41,741 nt of DNA from the NCBI GenBank assembly GCA_949291295.1, contig CASEVE010000016.1, positions 1-41,741 on the forward strand, written 5' to 3'. Made by a program: the position numbers and the translations under genes. Source of the DNA: an uncultured Olsenella sp. (GTDB lineage Bacteria; Actinomycetota; Coriobacteriia; Coriobacteriales; Atopobiaceae). This document shows, one piece after another, positions 30,692 to 39,399 of the stretch. How positions within the stretch are numbered: position 1 is the first letter of the stretch; every line of letters starts with the position of its first letter. The notes under the pieces were generated by a model. It was not told where the DNA came from. It saw only the letters and a list, made by a program, of their open reading frames with translations, and ran no database searches.

Positions 30692-32848
30692 CTATCTGCT
30701 TTCCACCATGGTGAGGGAGATTTTCCCGCGCTCTCGGTCAACGCGCTCAACCCAGACCTTCACCGTGTCGCCGGCAGCCACCACGTCGCTTGGATGCTTG
30801 ACGAAGCGCTTGGCCATCTTTGAGATGTGGACGAGGCCGTCCTGGTGCACACCGATGTCCACAAAGGCGCCGAAGTCAACCACATTGCGCACGGTGCCCG
30901 TGAGCTCCATGCCCGGCTGGAGGTCGTCAATGGAGAGCGCGGCGCGGCTGAACACGGGCTCGGGGGCATCGTCACGAAGGTCGCGCCCGGGCTTCTTGAG
31001 CTCGGCGATGATGTCGAAGAGCGTGAGGTATCCACAGTCCAGCTCGCCCGCGAGCGAGGCAACGCTGCCCAGGCGGCGCTCTATGTCCGGCACACCACCA
31101 CGCGTGAGCTCCTCCGCCGTCACGCCGGCGCGCTCGAGAACCGCCGTAGCCACGGCGTAGCTCTCCGGGTGAACGGCCGTGGCGTCGAGCGGGTTGACTC
31201 CGCCCGCAATGCGCATGAAGCCCGCGCACTGCTCAAAGGCCTTGGGCCCAAGCTTGGGAACGTCCATGAGCTGCCGGCGGTCGGTAAAGGCGCCGTGCTC
31301 TTCTCGGTACGCCACGATGTTTCTTGCCACGGCGGAGGTGATGCCGGAGACGTAGGAAAGCAGGCTCGCGCTTGCAGTGTTTGCGTCCACGCCCACGCGG
31401 TTGACCACGTCCTCGACCACGTAGCCCAGGGTGCGGGAAAGCTCCGTCTGGTCAAGGTCGTGCTGGTACTGGCCCACGCCAATGGACTGGGGCGGAATCT
31501 TCACGAGCTCGGCGAGCGGGTCCTGCAGGCGCCGGCCCAGGCTCATGGCGCCGCGCGTGGTGACGTCGAGGTCCGGGTACTCCTGGCTCGCGAGCTCGGA
31601 GGCCGAGTAGACCGAGGCGCCCGCCTCGTTGACGATCGTGTAGCGCAGCTCCGGCGCGGACTCGGCGATGAACTCGGAGACGACTTCTTCAGTCTCGCGG
31701 CTGGCCGTGCCGTTGCCGATGACGATGGTGTTGATCGCGTACTTCTGGGTCAGGCGCTTGAGCTCGCGCTTGGTGCCTGCGACGTCGCGTCGCGGCACCG
31801 TGGGATAGACCACGCCGTGGTCGAGCAGCTTGCCCGTCTCGTCTAGGACCGCCACCTTGCAGCCGGTGCGGAAGCCCGGGTCGAGCGAGATGATGCGCGC
31901 GCCGCGCACGGGACGGGCCGAGAGCAGGCTCTCGACGTTCTTGGCAAAGACCTTGATGGCGTCCGTCTGCGCGCGCACGGTAAGGCGGGCACGCACCTCG
32001 CGCTCGAGCGAGGGCGCCATCAGGCGCTTGTAGCCGTCCGCGATGGCAGCGTCAAAAACAGGCGCAAAGACGCCCTGACGGCGCGGCCAGCGAGCTCCGA
32101 GGCGCGCCACCGCCGCAACGTCGTCCACGCGGACGCGCACGCGGAGCTTCTCCTCGCGCTCACCGCGGTCGATGGCCAGCACGCGGTGGTTGGGAATCTT
32201 GGCCGCGGGCTCGGAGAAGTCGTAGTAGGGCTCATAGGGGGTCTTCTCGTCCGCGTCCACCGCCACGGAGACAACGTCCGCCGTAGCCTCCGTAAAGGCG
32301 CGCAGGTCGGCCACGTTCTCCGGGTCCTCGGCCACGACCTCGGCCACTATGTCCGCAGCGCCCGCAAGCGCCTTCTCCGGCGTGTCAAAGCCAGCCTCGG
32401 CGGCCTCCGGCGTCACAAAGCGCGCCGCCTCGTCAAGGACGGAGCCCTTGGTGGCCACCTGCATGAAAATCATGTTGGCAAGCGGCTCCAGGCCCGCCTC
32501 GCGCGCTTTCTGGGCCCGCGTCATGCGCTTCTTGCGGTAGGGCTTGTAGAGGTCCTCCACGCGCTGGAGCTGCGTGGCGGCGCGGATCTCTGCCTCGAGC
32601 TCCGGCGTGAGCTTGCCCTGAGCTTTGATGAGGAGAAGGACGTCCTCCTTGCGCTGCTCAAGATTGCGCAGGTAGGAGAGTCGCTCGTCAAGGGCGCGCA
32701 GGGCGACGTCGTCCATACCGCCCATGGCCTCCTTGCGGTAGCGCGCGATGAAGGGGATGGTGTTGCCCTCTTCGATGAGCTTGACGGCTGCCTCGACTGC
32801 CTCCGGCTTGAGGCCGAGCTCCTCTGCGAGCGTAGCGATAAGATCCAT
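30692..32848 (-). CDS. tex: Tex family RNA-binding transcription accessory protein
   Basis: A 718-residue protein. The N-terminal helical region has KLIEEGNTIPFIARYRKEAMGGMDD (about 20-45) and LYKPYRKKRMTRAQKAREAGLEPLA. The YqgF/RNase H-like domain has SLDPGFRTGCKVAVLD (about 325) and TIVIGNGTASRETEE. HhH helices follow (SIGVGQYQHDL, ARNIVAYREEHGAF), and the C-terminal S1 domain is GMELTGTVRNVVDFGAFVDI (about 640). Tex binds nucleic acid and affects transcription and toxin expression in several bacteria. The ATG at 32848 gives the family's normal N-terminus. Confidence 0.95.
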   Translation of the reverse strand: MDLIATLAEELGLKPEAVEAAVKLIEEGNTIPFIARYRKEAMGGMDDVALRALDERLSYLRNLEQRKEDVLLLIKAQGKLTPELEAEIRAATQLQRVEDLYKPYRKKRMTRAQKAREAGLEPLANMIFMQVATKGSVLDEAARFVTPEAAEAGFDTPEKALAGAADIVAEVVAEDPENVADLRAFTEATADVVSVAVDADEKTPYEPYYDFSEPAAKIPNHRVLAIDRGEREEKLRVRVRVDDVAAVARLGARWPRRQGVFAPVFDAAIADGYKRLMAPSLEREVRARLTVRAQTDAIKVFAKNVESLLSARPVRGARIISLDPGFRTGCKVAVLDETGKLLDHGVVYPTVPRRDVAGTKRELKRLTQKYAINTIVIGNGTASRETEEVVSEFIAESAPELRYTIVNEAGASVYSASELASQEYPDLDVTTRGAMSLGRRLQDPLAELVKIPPQSIGVGQYQHDLDQTELSRTLGYVVEDVVNRVGVDANTASASLLSYVSGITSAVARNIVAYREEHGAFTDRRQLMDVPKLGPKAFEQCAGFMRIAGGVNPLDATAVHPESYAVATAVLERAGVTAEELTRGGVPDIERRLGSVASLAGELDCGYLTLFDIIAELKKPGRDLRDDAPEPVFSRAALSIDDLQPGMELTGTVRNVVDFGAFVDIGVHQDGLVHISKMAKRFVKHPSDVVAAGDTVKVWVERVDRERGKISLTMVESR

Positions 32849-32946
32849 GTGTCTGTGGCTCCAAACGGTTGCGTGCAAGAGCCACCTAGCATACCCGCGC
32901 GCCGTCGGACACGCAACGCGGCCAGAGGCGCCCGCGCCCTTCTCGC

Positions 32947-33558
32947 CTAGCGATCCAGCTCCTCCATGGAGTAGGTCGCATACCCCTCGTAGCGATAGCT
33001 GGCGTCGATGCCCTTCATGTAGACCTGGCGGTCTGCGATGGCGTCCGTCAGCGCTTCTTTGAGTAGGAGCTTTATCTCTCTATCGCGCCCGGGACTCCGC
33101 TCCATGGCAAGCAGGTAGTCTTCCCGGTCCACCCGGCTCCAATCGACGACCACACCAAGCTCACGTTTGAGCATGCAGTCGAGCCAGATGCGAGTGCTCC
33201 GTCCGTTGCCCTCCCGGAAGGGGTGAGCAACGTTCATCTCCACGTACTTCTCGACAATCTGGTCAAACGTGGACTGGGGCATCTTGTCGATTGCCCTGAG
33301 GGCCGAGTCCAGATACATCACGGATGCAAAGCGAAAGCTGCCCTTGGAGATGTTCACCGTGCGCGGCTCGCCAGCAAACTCGTAGATGTCCTGGAACAGA
33401 TAGCCGTGAATCTTGGCGAGCCCGGCAAAGATCCCGACCTCAAAGGTGCCAAGAAGTCCCATGTCATACAGCTCGAGGGCACGGAGCTTGATCAGACGCT
33501 CCTCCTCACGGGCGAGCTCGACGTCACTGGCAATCCCGAGGTTGTTCTCAAGGGTCAT
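32947..33558 (-). CDS. Fic family AMPylation protein
   Basis: A 203-residue Fic domain protein. The active-site motif HPFREGNGRSTR (about residues 108-119) is complete, with the catalytic His and phosphate-binding loop. The flap FAGEPRTVNISKGSFRFAS precedes it. The start at 33558 follows a strong GGAGGTGA. No clear inhibitory [S/T]xxxE[G/N] helix is visible in the protein and no small antitoxin gene is adjacent, so how it is kept inactive is unknown. Its size and N-terminus resemble E. coli Fic. Confidence 0.92.
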   Translation of the reverse strand: MTLENNLGIASDVELAREEERLIKLRALELYDMGLLGTFEVGIFAGLAKIHGYLFQDIYEFAGEPRTVNISKGSFRFASVMYLDSALRAIDKMPQSTFDQIVEKYVEMNVAHPFREGNGRSTRIWLDCMLKRELGVVVDWSRVDREDYLLAMERSPGRDREIKLLLKEALTDAIADRQVYMKGIDASYRYEGYATYSMEELDR

Positions 33559-33632
33559 CGAGCTCACCTCCAAAGCCAAACGCTGCGAATGCTTGCATCT
33601 ATTGTACCTTGCGAGGCATGGCGAGAAGAACG

Positions 33633-34691
33633 TCAGCCCCGTGGCTCCCACGGTGTGATGACAACCTTGAGGCAGCCGTCCTCGTGCGCCTCGAAGGCAC
33701 GATAGGCGTTCAGGATGTCGTTCAGCGGGTAGCGCCGCGAGATGAGGAGGCTCGTGTCCAGCTTGCCCGCGGCGATGAGCGCCATCACCTCGCCGAGGCC
33801 ACACGCGTCCACGCCTCCGGTCTTGAACGTGAGGTTCTTGCCGTACATGCTCGGCAGCGGAAGCGTCTGGTCGCGCTCATACATGGCGGAGAGCACCACG
33901 ACGGCGTTGGGTCGGGCGATGCGCCAGGCCATCTCGAAGGTGTCATCGCCGCCCGCGGCCTCGATCACGGCGTCCGCACCGCGTCCACTGGTCGCCGCGC
34001 GCACGAGGGACTCCACCTCGTCGAGGCTCTTCTCGACAGGGTTGATGACGACGTCCGCAAGCCCGCGCTCCCGCGCGAGCTCAAGGCGCGACTCATCAAC
34101 GTCAAGGGCGATGACCTGCGCCGGGTTGGCCAGCCGCGCGCACATCATGGTGGTGAGCCCCACCGGGCCCGCCCCAATTACCGCGACGGTTGAGCCGGGC
34201 TCGACCTCCGCCAGGCGCGCTCCCCACCAGCCCGTGGCCAGGATGTCGCCCAGGAAGAGCGCGTCCTCGTCCGAGGCGCCGTCCGGGATGCGCGTGAAGG
34301 CGTTGTCCGCGTACGGCACGCGCACGTACTCCGCCTGGCAGCCGTCGATGGTGCAGCCCAGAAGCCAGCCGCCGTGCTCGCAGTTGTTGACCCAGCCGCG
34401 CTGGCAGAAGAGGCACTCGCCGCAGAAGGTCTCACAGTTCACGGCCACACGGTCACCGGGCGAGAAGGACCTCACGCCCGCGCCCACCTCCTCGACCACG
34501 CCCACGAACTCGTGGCCGAGTACCGTGTCCGGCTTGGCACGCGACACGGCGCCGCGCATGATGTGCAGGTCGCTCGTGCAGATGGTCGAGCGCGTCACCC
34601 GCACAATGGCATCCGTGGGCTCCGATAGCCGTGGAAGGGGCCGGTCGAGAAGTGCGATGTTGCCGTGACCGTCATGTACCAGCGCTTTCAT
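33633..34691 (-). CDS. Zinc-dependent medium-chain alcohol dehydrogenase
   Basis: A 352-residue MDR-superfamily enzyme. Catalytic zinc residues are in TICTSDLH and GHEFVGVVEEVG. The structural zinc Cys cluster is CGECLFCQRGWVNNC (about 94-108). The NAD(P)-binding fold has VAVIGAGPVGLTTMM (about 168). The string DSLxxMxGxxDxxxxG-like order and the C-terminal TFKTGGVDACGLGEVM resemble IPDH/secondary alcohol dehydrogenases. Its ATG overlaps the stop of the upstream ATPase gene (ATGA), so the two are translationally coupled although functionally unlike. Confidence 0.92.
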   Translation of the reverse strand: MKALVHDGHGNIALLDRPLPRLSEPTDAIVRVTRSTICTSDLHIMRGAVSRAKPDTVLGHEFVGVVEEVGAGVRSFSPGDRVAVNCETFCGECLFCQRGWVNNCEHGGWLLGCTIDGCQAEYVRVPYADNAFTRIPDGASDEDALFLGDILATGWWGARLAEVEPGSTVAVIGAGPVGLTTMMCARLANPAQVIALDVDESRLELARERGLADVVINPVEKSLDEVESLVRAATSGRGADAVIEAAGGDDTFEMAWRIARPNAVVVLSAMYERDQTLPLPSMYGKNLTFKTGGVDACGLGEVMALIAAGKLDTSLLISRRYPLNDILNAYRAFEAHEDGCLKVVITPWEPRG

Positions 34692-35956
34692 CTTTTCTCC
34701 TCCGAAGAAGCATCGGCCTGCACCAGCCCGAACGTCCGCCCCTTCCCGATCAGTTCCGTCACGTTCTCGTGCACGATGCCGCTACGATGCTGGATGGGGT
34801 CGCTGCGCGTGATGACGAACTTGGGCCAGCTGTCTCTTATCTGCTCGAGCGGGCGGTACTCGCGGTCCTCGGTAGTCCGATCGTTCATGATGGTCATCGC
34901 CACCTGCACGTAGGCGTACTCCATCTCTGGCGACCGCATGACGAAGTCGCACTCGAGCTTGCCGATGCGCCCCACGCTCACCTCGTAGCCCAGGCTCCGG
35001 GCGTAGTTGTATACGATGTTCTCGAGCACGGGCCCGTAGTTGATGCGGTTGTCGGTGTTGAGCGCGAAGTAGAAGCTGAGGTCGGCGAGGTAGTACTTCT
35101 GCTCGCCCTGGAGCGACTTGCGCGACTTCATATCGAAACGCGTGCACTTGCTGATGATCTTGGCGTCCTCGAGTATCTGGAGGTAGCGGTTGAGCGTCTC
35201 GCGCTTGATGCGCACGCCCTGCCGCTTGAGGTCCGAGAGGATGTTCGTGAGCGAGGTGGTTGCGCCGAAGTTGTTGATCACGTAGTCGCGCACCTGGTTG
35301 AAGACCGAGACGTTTTTCACCTTCACTCGCCGGCGGATGTCCTTTTCGAAGATCTCTCTGATGACAGAGCTCACGTAGGCTCGCTTGTCCGCCATCCTGG
35401 GGTAGTCGAGCGCCTTGGGAAAGCCGCCCTCGAGGATGTAGCGGTCGAGCTCGGCCACGGGGTTGGGGTCGATGGCCTGCCCGAGGAAGCGCTTCATCTC
35501 GCAATACTCCTTGAAGCTGAGCGTCTGCACCTCGAACTCCACGTAGCGCCCCGTCAGCTTGGTGGCCAGCTCACCGGAGAGCAGGTAGGAGTTCGAGCCG
35601 GTGATGAAGATGGAGAATCCCCCCTCGGCGCGGAACTCGTTCACAACCTCCTCGAACCCCTCGACGTTCTGGACCTCGTCGATGAAGAGGTACTTCATAC
35701 CGTCATTTTTGAGCGCAGGTTCGATCAGTGCCTCGAGCTGGTCGGGCGTCCTCACCGAGCGGAAGCCGTACCGGTCGAGGTCGAGGTAGATGATGTGGTC
35801 CTCCTGCGCCCCAGCAGCCTTGAGCTCCTCGGCGATGGTCTGCATGAGACACGACTTGCCGCACCGGCGGACCCCGGTGAGCACCTTGATCACGCCGTCG
35901 TCGTGGTAGAACCCGCGAATCTTCTCGAGGTAGCCCTCGCGCTCGAACAGACGCAT
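34688..35956 (-). CDS. AAA ATPase with DUF4143 domain
   Basis: A 422-residue ATPase of the AAA_14/DUF4143 family. Walker A is LTGVRRCGKSCLMQT (about 26-40), Walker B is KYLFIDEVQNVEGFEEV (about 90), sensor region is FITGSNSYLLSGELATKLTGRY. The C-terminal DUF4143 part has LENIVYNYARSLGYEV and ECDFVM. These proteins are common in gut bacteria and archaea with unknown roles. The start codon at 35956 lies within a 9-bp inverted repeat. Confidence 0.92.
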   Translation of the reverse strand: MRLFEREGYLEKIRGFYHDDGVIKVLTGVRRCGKSCLMQTIAEELKAAGAQEDHIIYLDLDRYGFRSVRTPDQLEALIEPALKNDGMKYLFIDEVQNVEGFEEVVNEFRAEGGFSIFITGSNSYLLSGELATKLTGRYVEFEVQTLSFKEYCEMKRFLGQAIDPNPVAELDRYILEGGFPKALDYPRMADKRAYVSSVIREIFEKDIRRRVKVKNVSVFNQVRDYVINNFGATTSLTNILSDLKRQGVRIKRETLNRYLQILEDAKIISKCTRFDMKSRKSLQGEQKYYLADLSFYFALNTDNRINYGPVLENIVYNYARSLGYEVSVGRIGKLECDFVMRSPEMEYAYVQVAMTIMNDRTTEDREYRPLEQIRDSWPKFVITRSDPIQHRSGIVHENVTELIGKGRTFGLVQADASSEEKR

Positions 35957-35988
35957 ACTGGCCCCAATCTCTCGACTGAGGCCAGTAT
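35955..35988. promoter_or_regulatory. Inverted repeat covering the ATPase start codon
   Basis: ATACTGGCC (35955-35963) and GGCCAGTAT (35980-35988) are perfect 9-bp inverted arms 16 bp apart. The left arm contains the last two bases of the start codon complement, so a hairpin in the mRNA would hide the start, or a protein could bind here. A TATAGCAAATAT stretch follows. Confidence 0.45.
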
Positions 35989-36303
35989 AGCAAATATCAC
36001 ATTTATCGGGGTATTTTTAGAAGAATTTACTATTTACACCCCCATAACTGTCGAATTTGATACTCCCACTCAGTAATCAAATCGTGCATTCCCATGACCT
36101 CTCGTCTACGTGGTGCACCACCGTCTCCCCATTAACCGAAATCAGCCGCATTTCACGTGCCCGAGTTGAACTCAAATTGAACTCAACGACGACTTATCGG
36201 TCGGGGGCTTCCTGACGAGAATATACAGAGGCGCACATTTCGCAGGGAAACTCCCATTTGTTTTTTATCAGGATGCTGTCAAGGCGGCATCCATACGTTC
36301 GAC
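35989..36303. other. AT-rich gap at the start of the accessory island
   Basis: About 315 bp without a supported gene, markedly poorer in GC than the preceding genes. It contains GTTGAACTCAAATTGAACTC, a direct repeat of TTGAACTC near 36165-36190. No terminator or tRNA was recognised. It may hold the left junction of the island. Confidence 0.4.
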
Positions 36304-36987
36304 CTACACCTTCTCGCTTGTCGAGGCTTCGTCTGCAGGACCATCGGAATCGATGCGGAATCGACCGGCATACCATTCATCTGAAGCAATCACCTTATGG
36401 AGCAACTGGAGATGCAGATCGACATAGTGGCAGAACGCCTTGCCGCATTCTACGAGAGGTGCATTGTTTCTTTCGTTGGGTTCGGCCCCAAAATTTAACT
36501 CGACCTCATAGCCCTCCCCAGGCACACCCATGCTCGGCAAAATATCAGTGGAGAAGTGGACGAATCCAGACGTCGCCTTGTATACGTCTTTTATCTTTGG
36601 GTCGAACTTCTCGAGTAAGTCTTGAAGTCTTCCATCGGACATCTTCTCACCCGAGAAATCTTTCAGCCTGTTCACAGGCACACCTCGAAACACCTGCTTG
36701 AGAAAGTCATCCTGGTCTTCCGCGGCGAATAACGCGAATGTCCGCAGGCAGACTCCAACCTGTGCGCGGAGAAGCTGGGCGACACAAACAAGATTCCTCG
36801 ACTCGAGCATGGAGATGAATCCGTCTATCAGCCTCATCGCATACTCAGAGGAGGATGCCAGATATAGATCCCATTGGGTAAAGTCGCCGTTCATGAAGGG
36901 AATCACTGCATTGCGCTCGGCGACTCTCAAGGCACTCAAGCTTTGTCCTATTATCTCAGCTTCTTGTTTGAACTGTTCGCTATCCAA
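36304..36987 (-). CDS. Protein of unknown function, low GC
   Basis: A 227-residue, mainly helical soluble protein starting with TTG at 36987 behind AGGGG. Visible features are long amphipathic helices (EYAMRLIDGFISMLESRNLV, LLRAQVGVCLRTFALFAAED), a TSGFVHFSTD segment, and an acidic C-terminus. No family is recognised with confidence; the helix pattern is reminiscent of HEPN-like or DUF5677-like proteins, which often belong to defence loci. Its base composition is far below that of its neighbours, which points to recent acquisition. Confidence 0.7.
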   Translation of the reverse strand: MDSEQFKQEAEIIGQSLSALRVAERNAVIPFMNGDFTQWDLYLASSSEYAMRLIDGFISMLESRNLVCVAQLLRAQVGVCLRTFALFAAEDQDDFLKQVFRGVPVNRLKDFSGEKMSDGRLQDLLEKFDPKIKDVYKATSGFVHFSTDILPSMGVPGEGYEVELNFGAEPNERNNAPLVECGKAFCHYVDLHLQLLHKVIASDEWYAGRFRIDSDGPADEASTSEKV

Positions 36988-37049
36988 AATGCCCCTAAAT
37001 GCCGGCTTATCAACAAATCAGAAAAAAGCAAGAGAGACAGAGATTAGGT

Positions 37050-37478
37050 TCATGCTCCACTGAACCCGCGCTTCCAGTCGAGGTACTCCTCCTCGGAGAT
37101 CTCCCCGGAGTCCCGCCTCGCGCGCATCGCGGCCCACGCCCTGACCGCCGCGTCGAGCTTCTGGGCGCCGGGCGCCGCGGGGTCCACGGCGACCCGCGCG
37201 CCACCCGCGTCCGCCTCGGGCCTCGCGCCGAAGCTCTCCTCGAGCCGGAACAGGACCTCGAGCGCGCCACGCGCCGTCTCGACCCCGTAGTCGGCAAGCG
37301 CGGCGGGATCGACCCCGAGCGCCCTCGCGAGGGCCTCCAGGTGCTGCGGCCGGGGCGTCCTGAGCCCGAGCTCGTAGTTGCGCACCGCGGACTCGGTCAC
37401 GCCCGCCATCTCGGCGAGCTCGCGCTGCAGGAGGCCGCGCCTCGTCCTGAGCTCGCGTATCCTGCTGCCGTCCGCCAT
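37050..37478 (-). CDS. XRE family repressor of the integrative element
   Basis: A 142-residue protein. Residues 1-60 are an XRE HTH (IRELRTRRGLLQRELAEMAG, VTESAVRNYELGLRTPR). The C-terminus has SGEISEEEYLDWKRGF, a short helical motif common in phage and ICE repressors. It is divergent from the excisionase and integrase genes, with three copies of CGTGCTG/CAGCACG between them. It is probably the switch that keeps the element silent. Confidence 0.88.
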   Translation of the reverse strand: MADGSRIRELRTRRGLLQRELAEMAGVTESAVRNYELGLRTPRPQHLEALARALGVDPAALADYGVETARGALEVLFRLEESFGARPEADAGGARVAVDPAAPGAQKLDAAVRAWAAMRARRDSGEISEEEYLDWKRGFSGA

Positions 37479-37572
37479 GTCTCCCCTGTCTCTCTCGTAT
37501 ATCTGGTGTACCTGCTTATCTCAGGATAACGCATCAGGATATGAAGGATTGTCATGTTGACCGTTCGATTTC

Positions 37573-37614
37573 GTGCTGCTAGTATCCGAACTGACAGCAC
37601 GTTTTCGTGCTGTC
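37573..37614. promoter_or_regulatory. Triple CGTGCTG operator region upstream of excisionase
   Basis: GACAGCACG-TTTT-CGTGCTGTC (37593-37614) is a perfect 9-bp hairpin or operator. A further CGTGCTG stands at 37573-37579. The sites lie just upstream of the excisionase start, opposite the XRE repressor gene. Confidence 0.5.
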
Positions 37615-37630
37615 GCGAGATTGGAGAGAG

Positions 37631-37834
37631 ATGGAGGACAGAACCATCGGCGCGGACGAGGTCGCCGTGGCCCTCGGCATGTCGCGCGCCTACGCCTACA
37701 AGCTCATCCGCCGGCTCAACAAGGAGATGGAGGAGCGGGGGTGCATCACCGTGCCCGGGCGGGTCAGCCGCGCGTACTTCGAGAAGCGTCTGTTCGAGGG
37801 CGAGGGGGATTCCGATGTCGGTGACAAGGGATAA
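37631..37834 (+). CDS. Excisionase-like small HTH protein
   Basis: A 67-residue protein with a winged-helix core (TIGADEVAVALGMSRAYAYK, then LIRRLNKEME) and a C-terminal VPGRVSRAYFEKRLFE, the usual look of excisionases or DNA-binding domains of integrative elements. It starts at ATG 37631 after GGAGAG. It overlaps the integrase gene by 20 bp, the standard xis-int arrangement. Confidence 0.82.
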   Translation: MEDRTIGADEVAVALGMSRAYAYKLIRRLNKEMEERGCITVPGRVSRAYFEKRLFEGEGDSDVGDKG

Positions 37835-38888
37835 GCGGAACGGCACCTGGTACGTCCAGGCCTGGTACAAGACCTACGACGGCAAGCGCGCCCACAAGGT
37901 GAAGCGGGGCTTCAAGACCAAGCCCGAGGCGCTCGCGTGGGAGCGCGACTTCTACGCCGTGCAGGCGGGCGACAAGGACATGAAGCTCGTCGACTTCCTC
38001 GAGCTCTACAAGAAGGACATGGGGCCGCGCCTGCGCCTGAACACCTGGAAGACCAAGGAGTCCATCATCACGAAGCGCATCCTCCCCTACCTGGGCGAGA
38101 AGCGCATGAACCAGATCGCCCCGGTCGACATCGTGAGGTGGCAGAACGAGCTGATGGCCCTCGAGAAGCCGAGCGGGGGCGGGTTCTCCGCGACCTACCT
38201 CAAGACCGTCAACAACCAGCTCTGCGCGCTCTTCAACCACGCCGTGCGCTTCTACGGCCTCTCGTCGAACCCGTGCCGCAGGGCCGAGTCCATGGGCTCG
38301 AAGTCCGCCGGCGAGATGAGGTTCTGGACCAAGGACCAGTACCTCAGGTTCTCGGACGAGGTCATGGACAAGCCGCTCTCCTTCCACGCCTTCGAGACGC
38401 TCTACTGGTGCGGCGTGCGAGAGGGCGAGCTGCTCGCCCTGAAGCCACGGAGGTTCGACTTCGAGCGGGGCACCCTCACCGTGGCCGAGTCCTACCAGCG
38501 CATCGACGGGCAGGACGTCATCACCGACCCGAAGACCCCGAAGTCGAAGCGCGTCATCGCCATGCCGCGCTTCTACGCGGAGGAGATGGAGGCGTTCCTC
38601 TCCGGGCGCGGCCTCGACCCCGACGAGCGGATCTTCCCCGTGACCAAGTACTTCCTCAGCCACGAGATGGCGCGCGGGAGCAAGGCGGCCGGCCTCGAGC
38701 CCATCCGCGTCCACGACCTCAGGCACAGCCACGTGTCGCTGCTCATCGACATGGGCTTCACCGCGCTCGCCATCGCGGGCCGCATGGGCCACGAGGCGGC
38801 CGACATCACCTACCGCTACGCCCACCTGTTCCCCAGCGTCCAGGCCGACATGGCCCGCGCCCTGGACGGGGCGAGAAGGGAGAACTGA
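37815..38888 (+). CDS. Tyrosine recombinase integrase
   Basis: A 357-residue phage/ICE integrase. The N-terminal arm-binding part has RDKRNGTWYVQAWYKTYDGK, then a SAM-like core-binding domain (about 60-165). Catalytic residues are Arg in WCGVREGELLALK (about 201), His-x-x-Arg in VHDLRHSHVSLL (about 300), His in RMGHEAADITYRYAHL (about 324) and Tyr (about 332). The ATG at 37815 lies inside the excisionase end. It moves the island by site-specific recombination; the att sites were not found by eye. Confidence 0.94.
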   Translation: MSVTRDKRNGTWYVQAWYKTYDGKRAHKVKRGFKTKPEALAWERDFYAVQAGDKDMKLVDFLELYKKDMGPRLRLNTWKTKESIITKRILPYLGEKRMNQIAPVDIVRWQNELMALEKPSGGGFSATYLKTVNNQLCALFNHAVRFYGLSSNPCRRAESMGSKSAGEMRFWTKDQYLRFSDEVMDKPLSFHAFETLYWCGVREGELLALKPRRFDFERGTLTVAESYQRIDGQDVITDPKTPKSKRVIAMPRFYAEEMEAFLSGRGLDPDERIFPVTKYFLSHEMARGSKAAGLEPIRVHDLRHSHVSLLIDMGFTALAIAGRMGHEAADITYRYAHLFPSVQADMARALDGARREN

Positions 38889-38889
38889 C

Positions 38890-39258
38890 ATGCCCTGCCC
38901 CAACTCCGCCCGCGAGAGGAGCGTCACCATCGGCTTCCGCGTCACGCCCGAGCAGGCGAGGCGCATCGACCTCATGGCGCGCGCCTCGGGCATGACCAAG
39001 CAGGACTACCTCTACAGGCGGGCCCTCGAGGAGGAGGTCGTCGTCAGGCCCGACGTGCGCGTCTACAAGATGCTCCGCGACGAGATGGCGCGCGTGTACC
39101 GAGAGCTCAGGCGCATACGGTCCGCCGGAGAGGTCGACGAGGGGCTCGCCTGGACGGTCGACTTCCTCGCGCGGGAGTTCTCCGCCATGCGCGGCGAGGC
39201 GGAGCCCTCGGACGTCGAGCGGGAGGACGCCCTCATCTTCGGCATATCGCGGAGGTGA
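38890..39258 (+). CDS. Ribbon-helix-helix/MobC-like mobilisation protein
   Basis: A 122-residue protein starting 1 bp after the integrase stop. The N-terminal RERSVTIGFRVTPEQARRID, then MARASGMTKQDYLYRRALEE, is a ribbon-helix-helix fold as in MobC relaxosome proteins. The C-terminus is helical (RVYKMLRDEMARVYRELRRI). No relaxase is encoded in the window, so it could serve mobilisation by a helper element or act as a regulator. Confidence 0.7.
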   Translation: MPCPNSARERSVTIGFRVTPEQARRIDLMARASGMTKQDYLYRRALEEEVVVRPDVRVYKMLRDEMARVYRELRRIRSAGEVDEGLAWTVDFLAREFSAMRGEAEPSDVEREDALIFGISRR

Positions 39259-39364
39259 GGACGCGTTCCCCGCCCCAGTCGACGCCAGCGCCTCCGCCGC
39301 GCGCAGACCCTCTGTGCCGAGGTTATGGAGTCCTTCCGATGGATGGCCCGCACTTCCCGAGCGC

Positions 39365-39393
39365 TTCCCCCGTTCGCCTCAATCGGGTATACT
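39365..39393 (+). promoter_or_regulatory. Promoter of the Abi-associated small RNA
   Basis: A -10 box TATACT (39388-39393) lies 17 bp after a weak -35 TTCCCC (39365-39370). Transcription would begin near 39400, at the 5' edge of the structured RNA. Confidence 0.5.
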
Positions 39394-39399
39394 TCAGTC

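Noticed and set aside
34631..36076. Long open frame on the plus strand opposite the AAA ATPase
   Set aside because: The minus strand encodes a clear Walker-motif ATPase; this is its high-GC antisense shadow.
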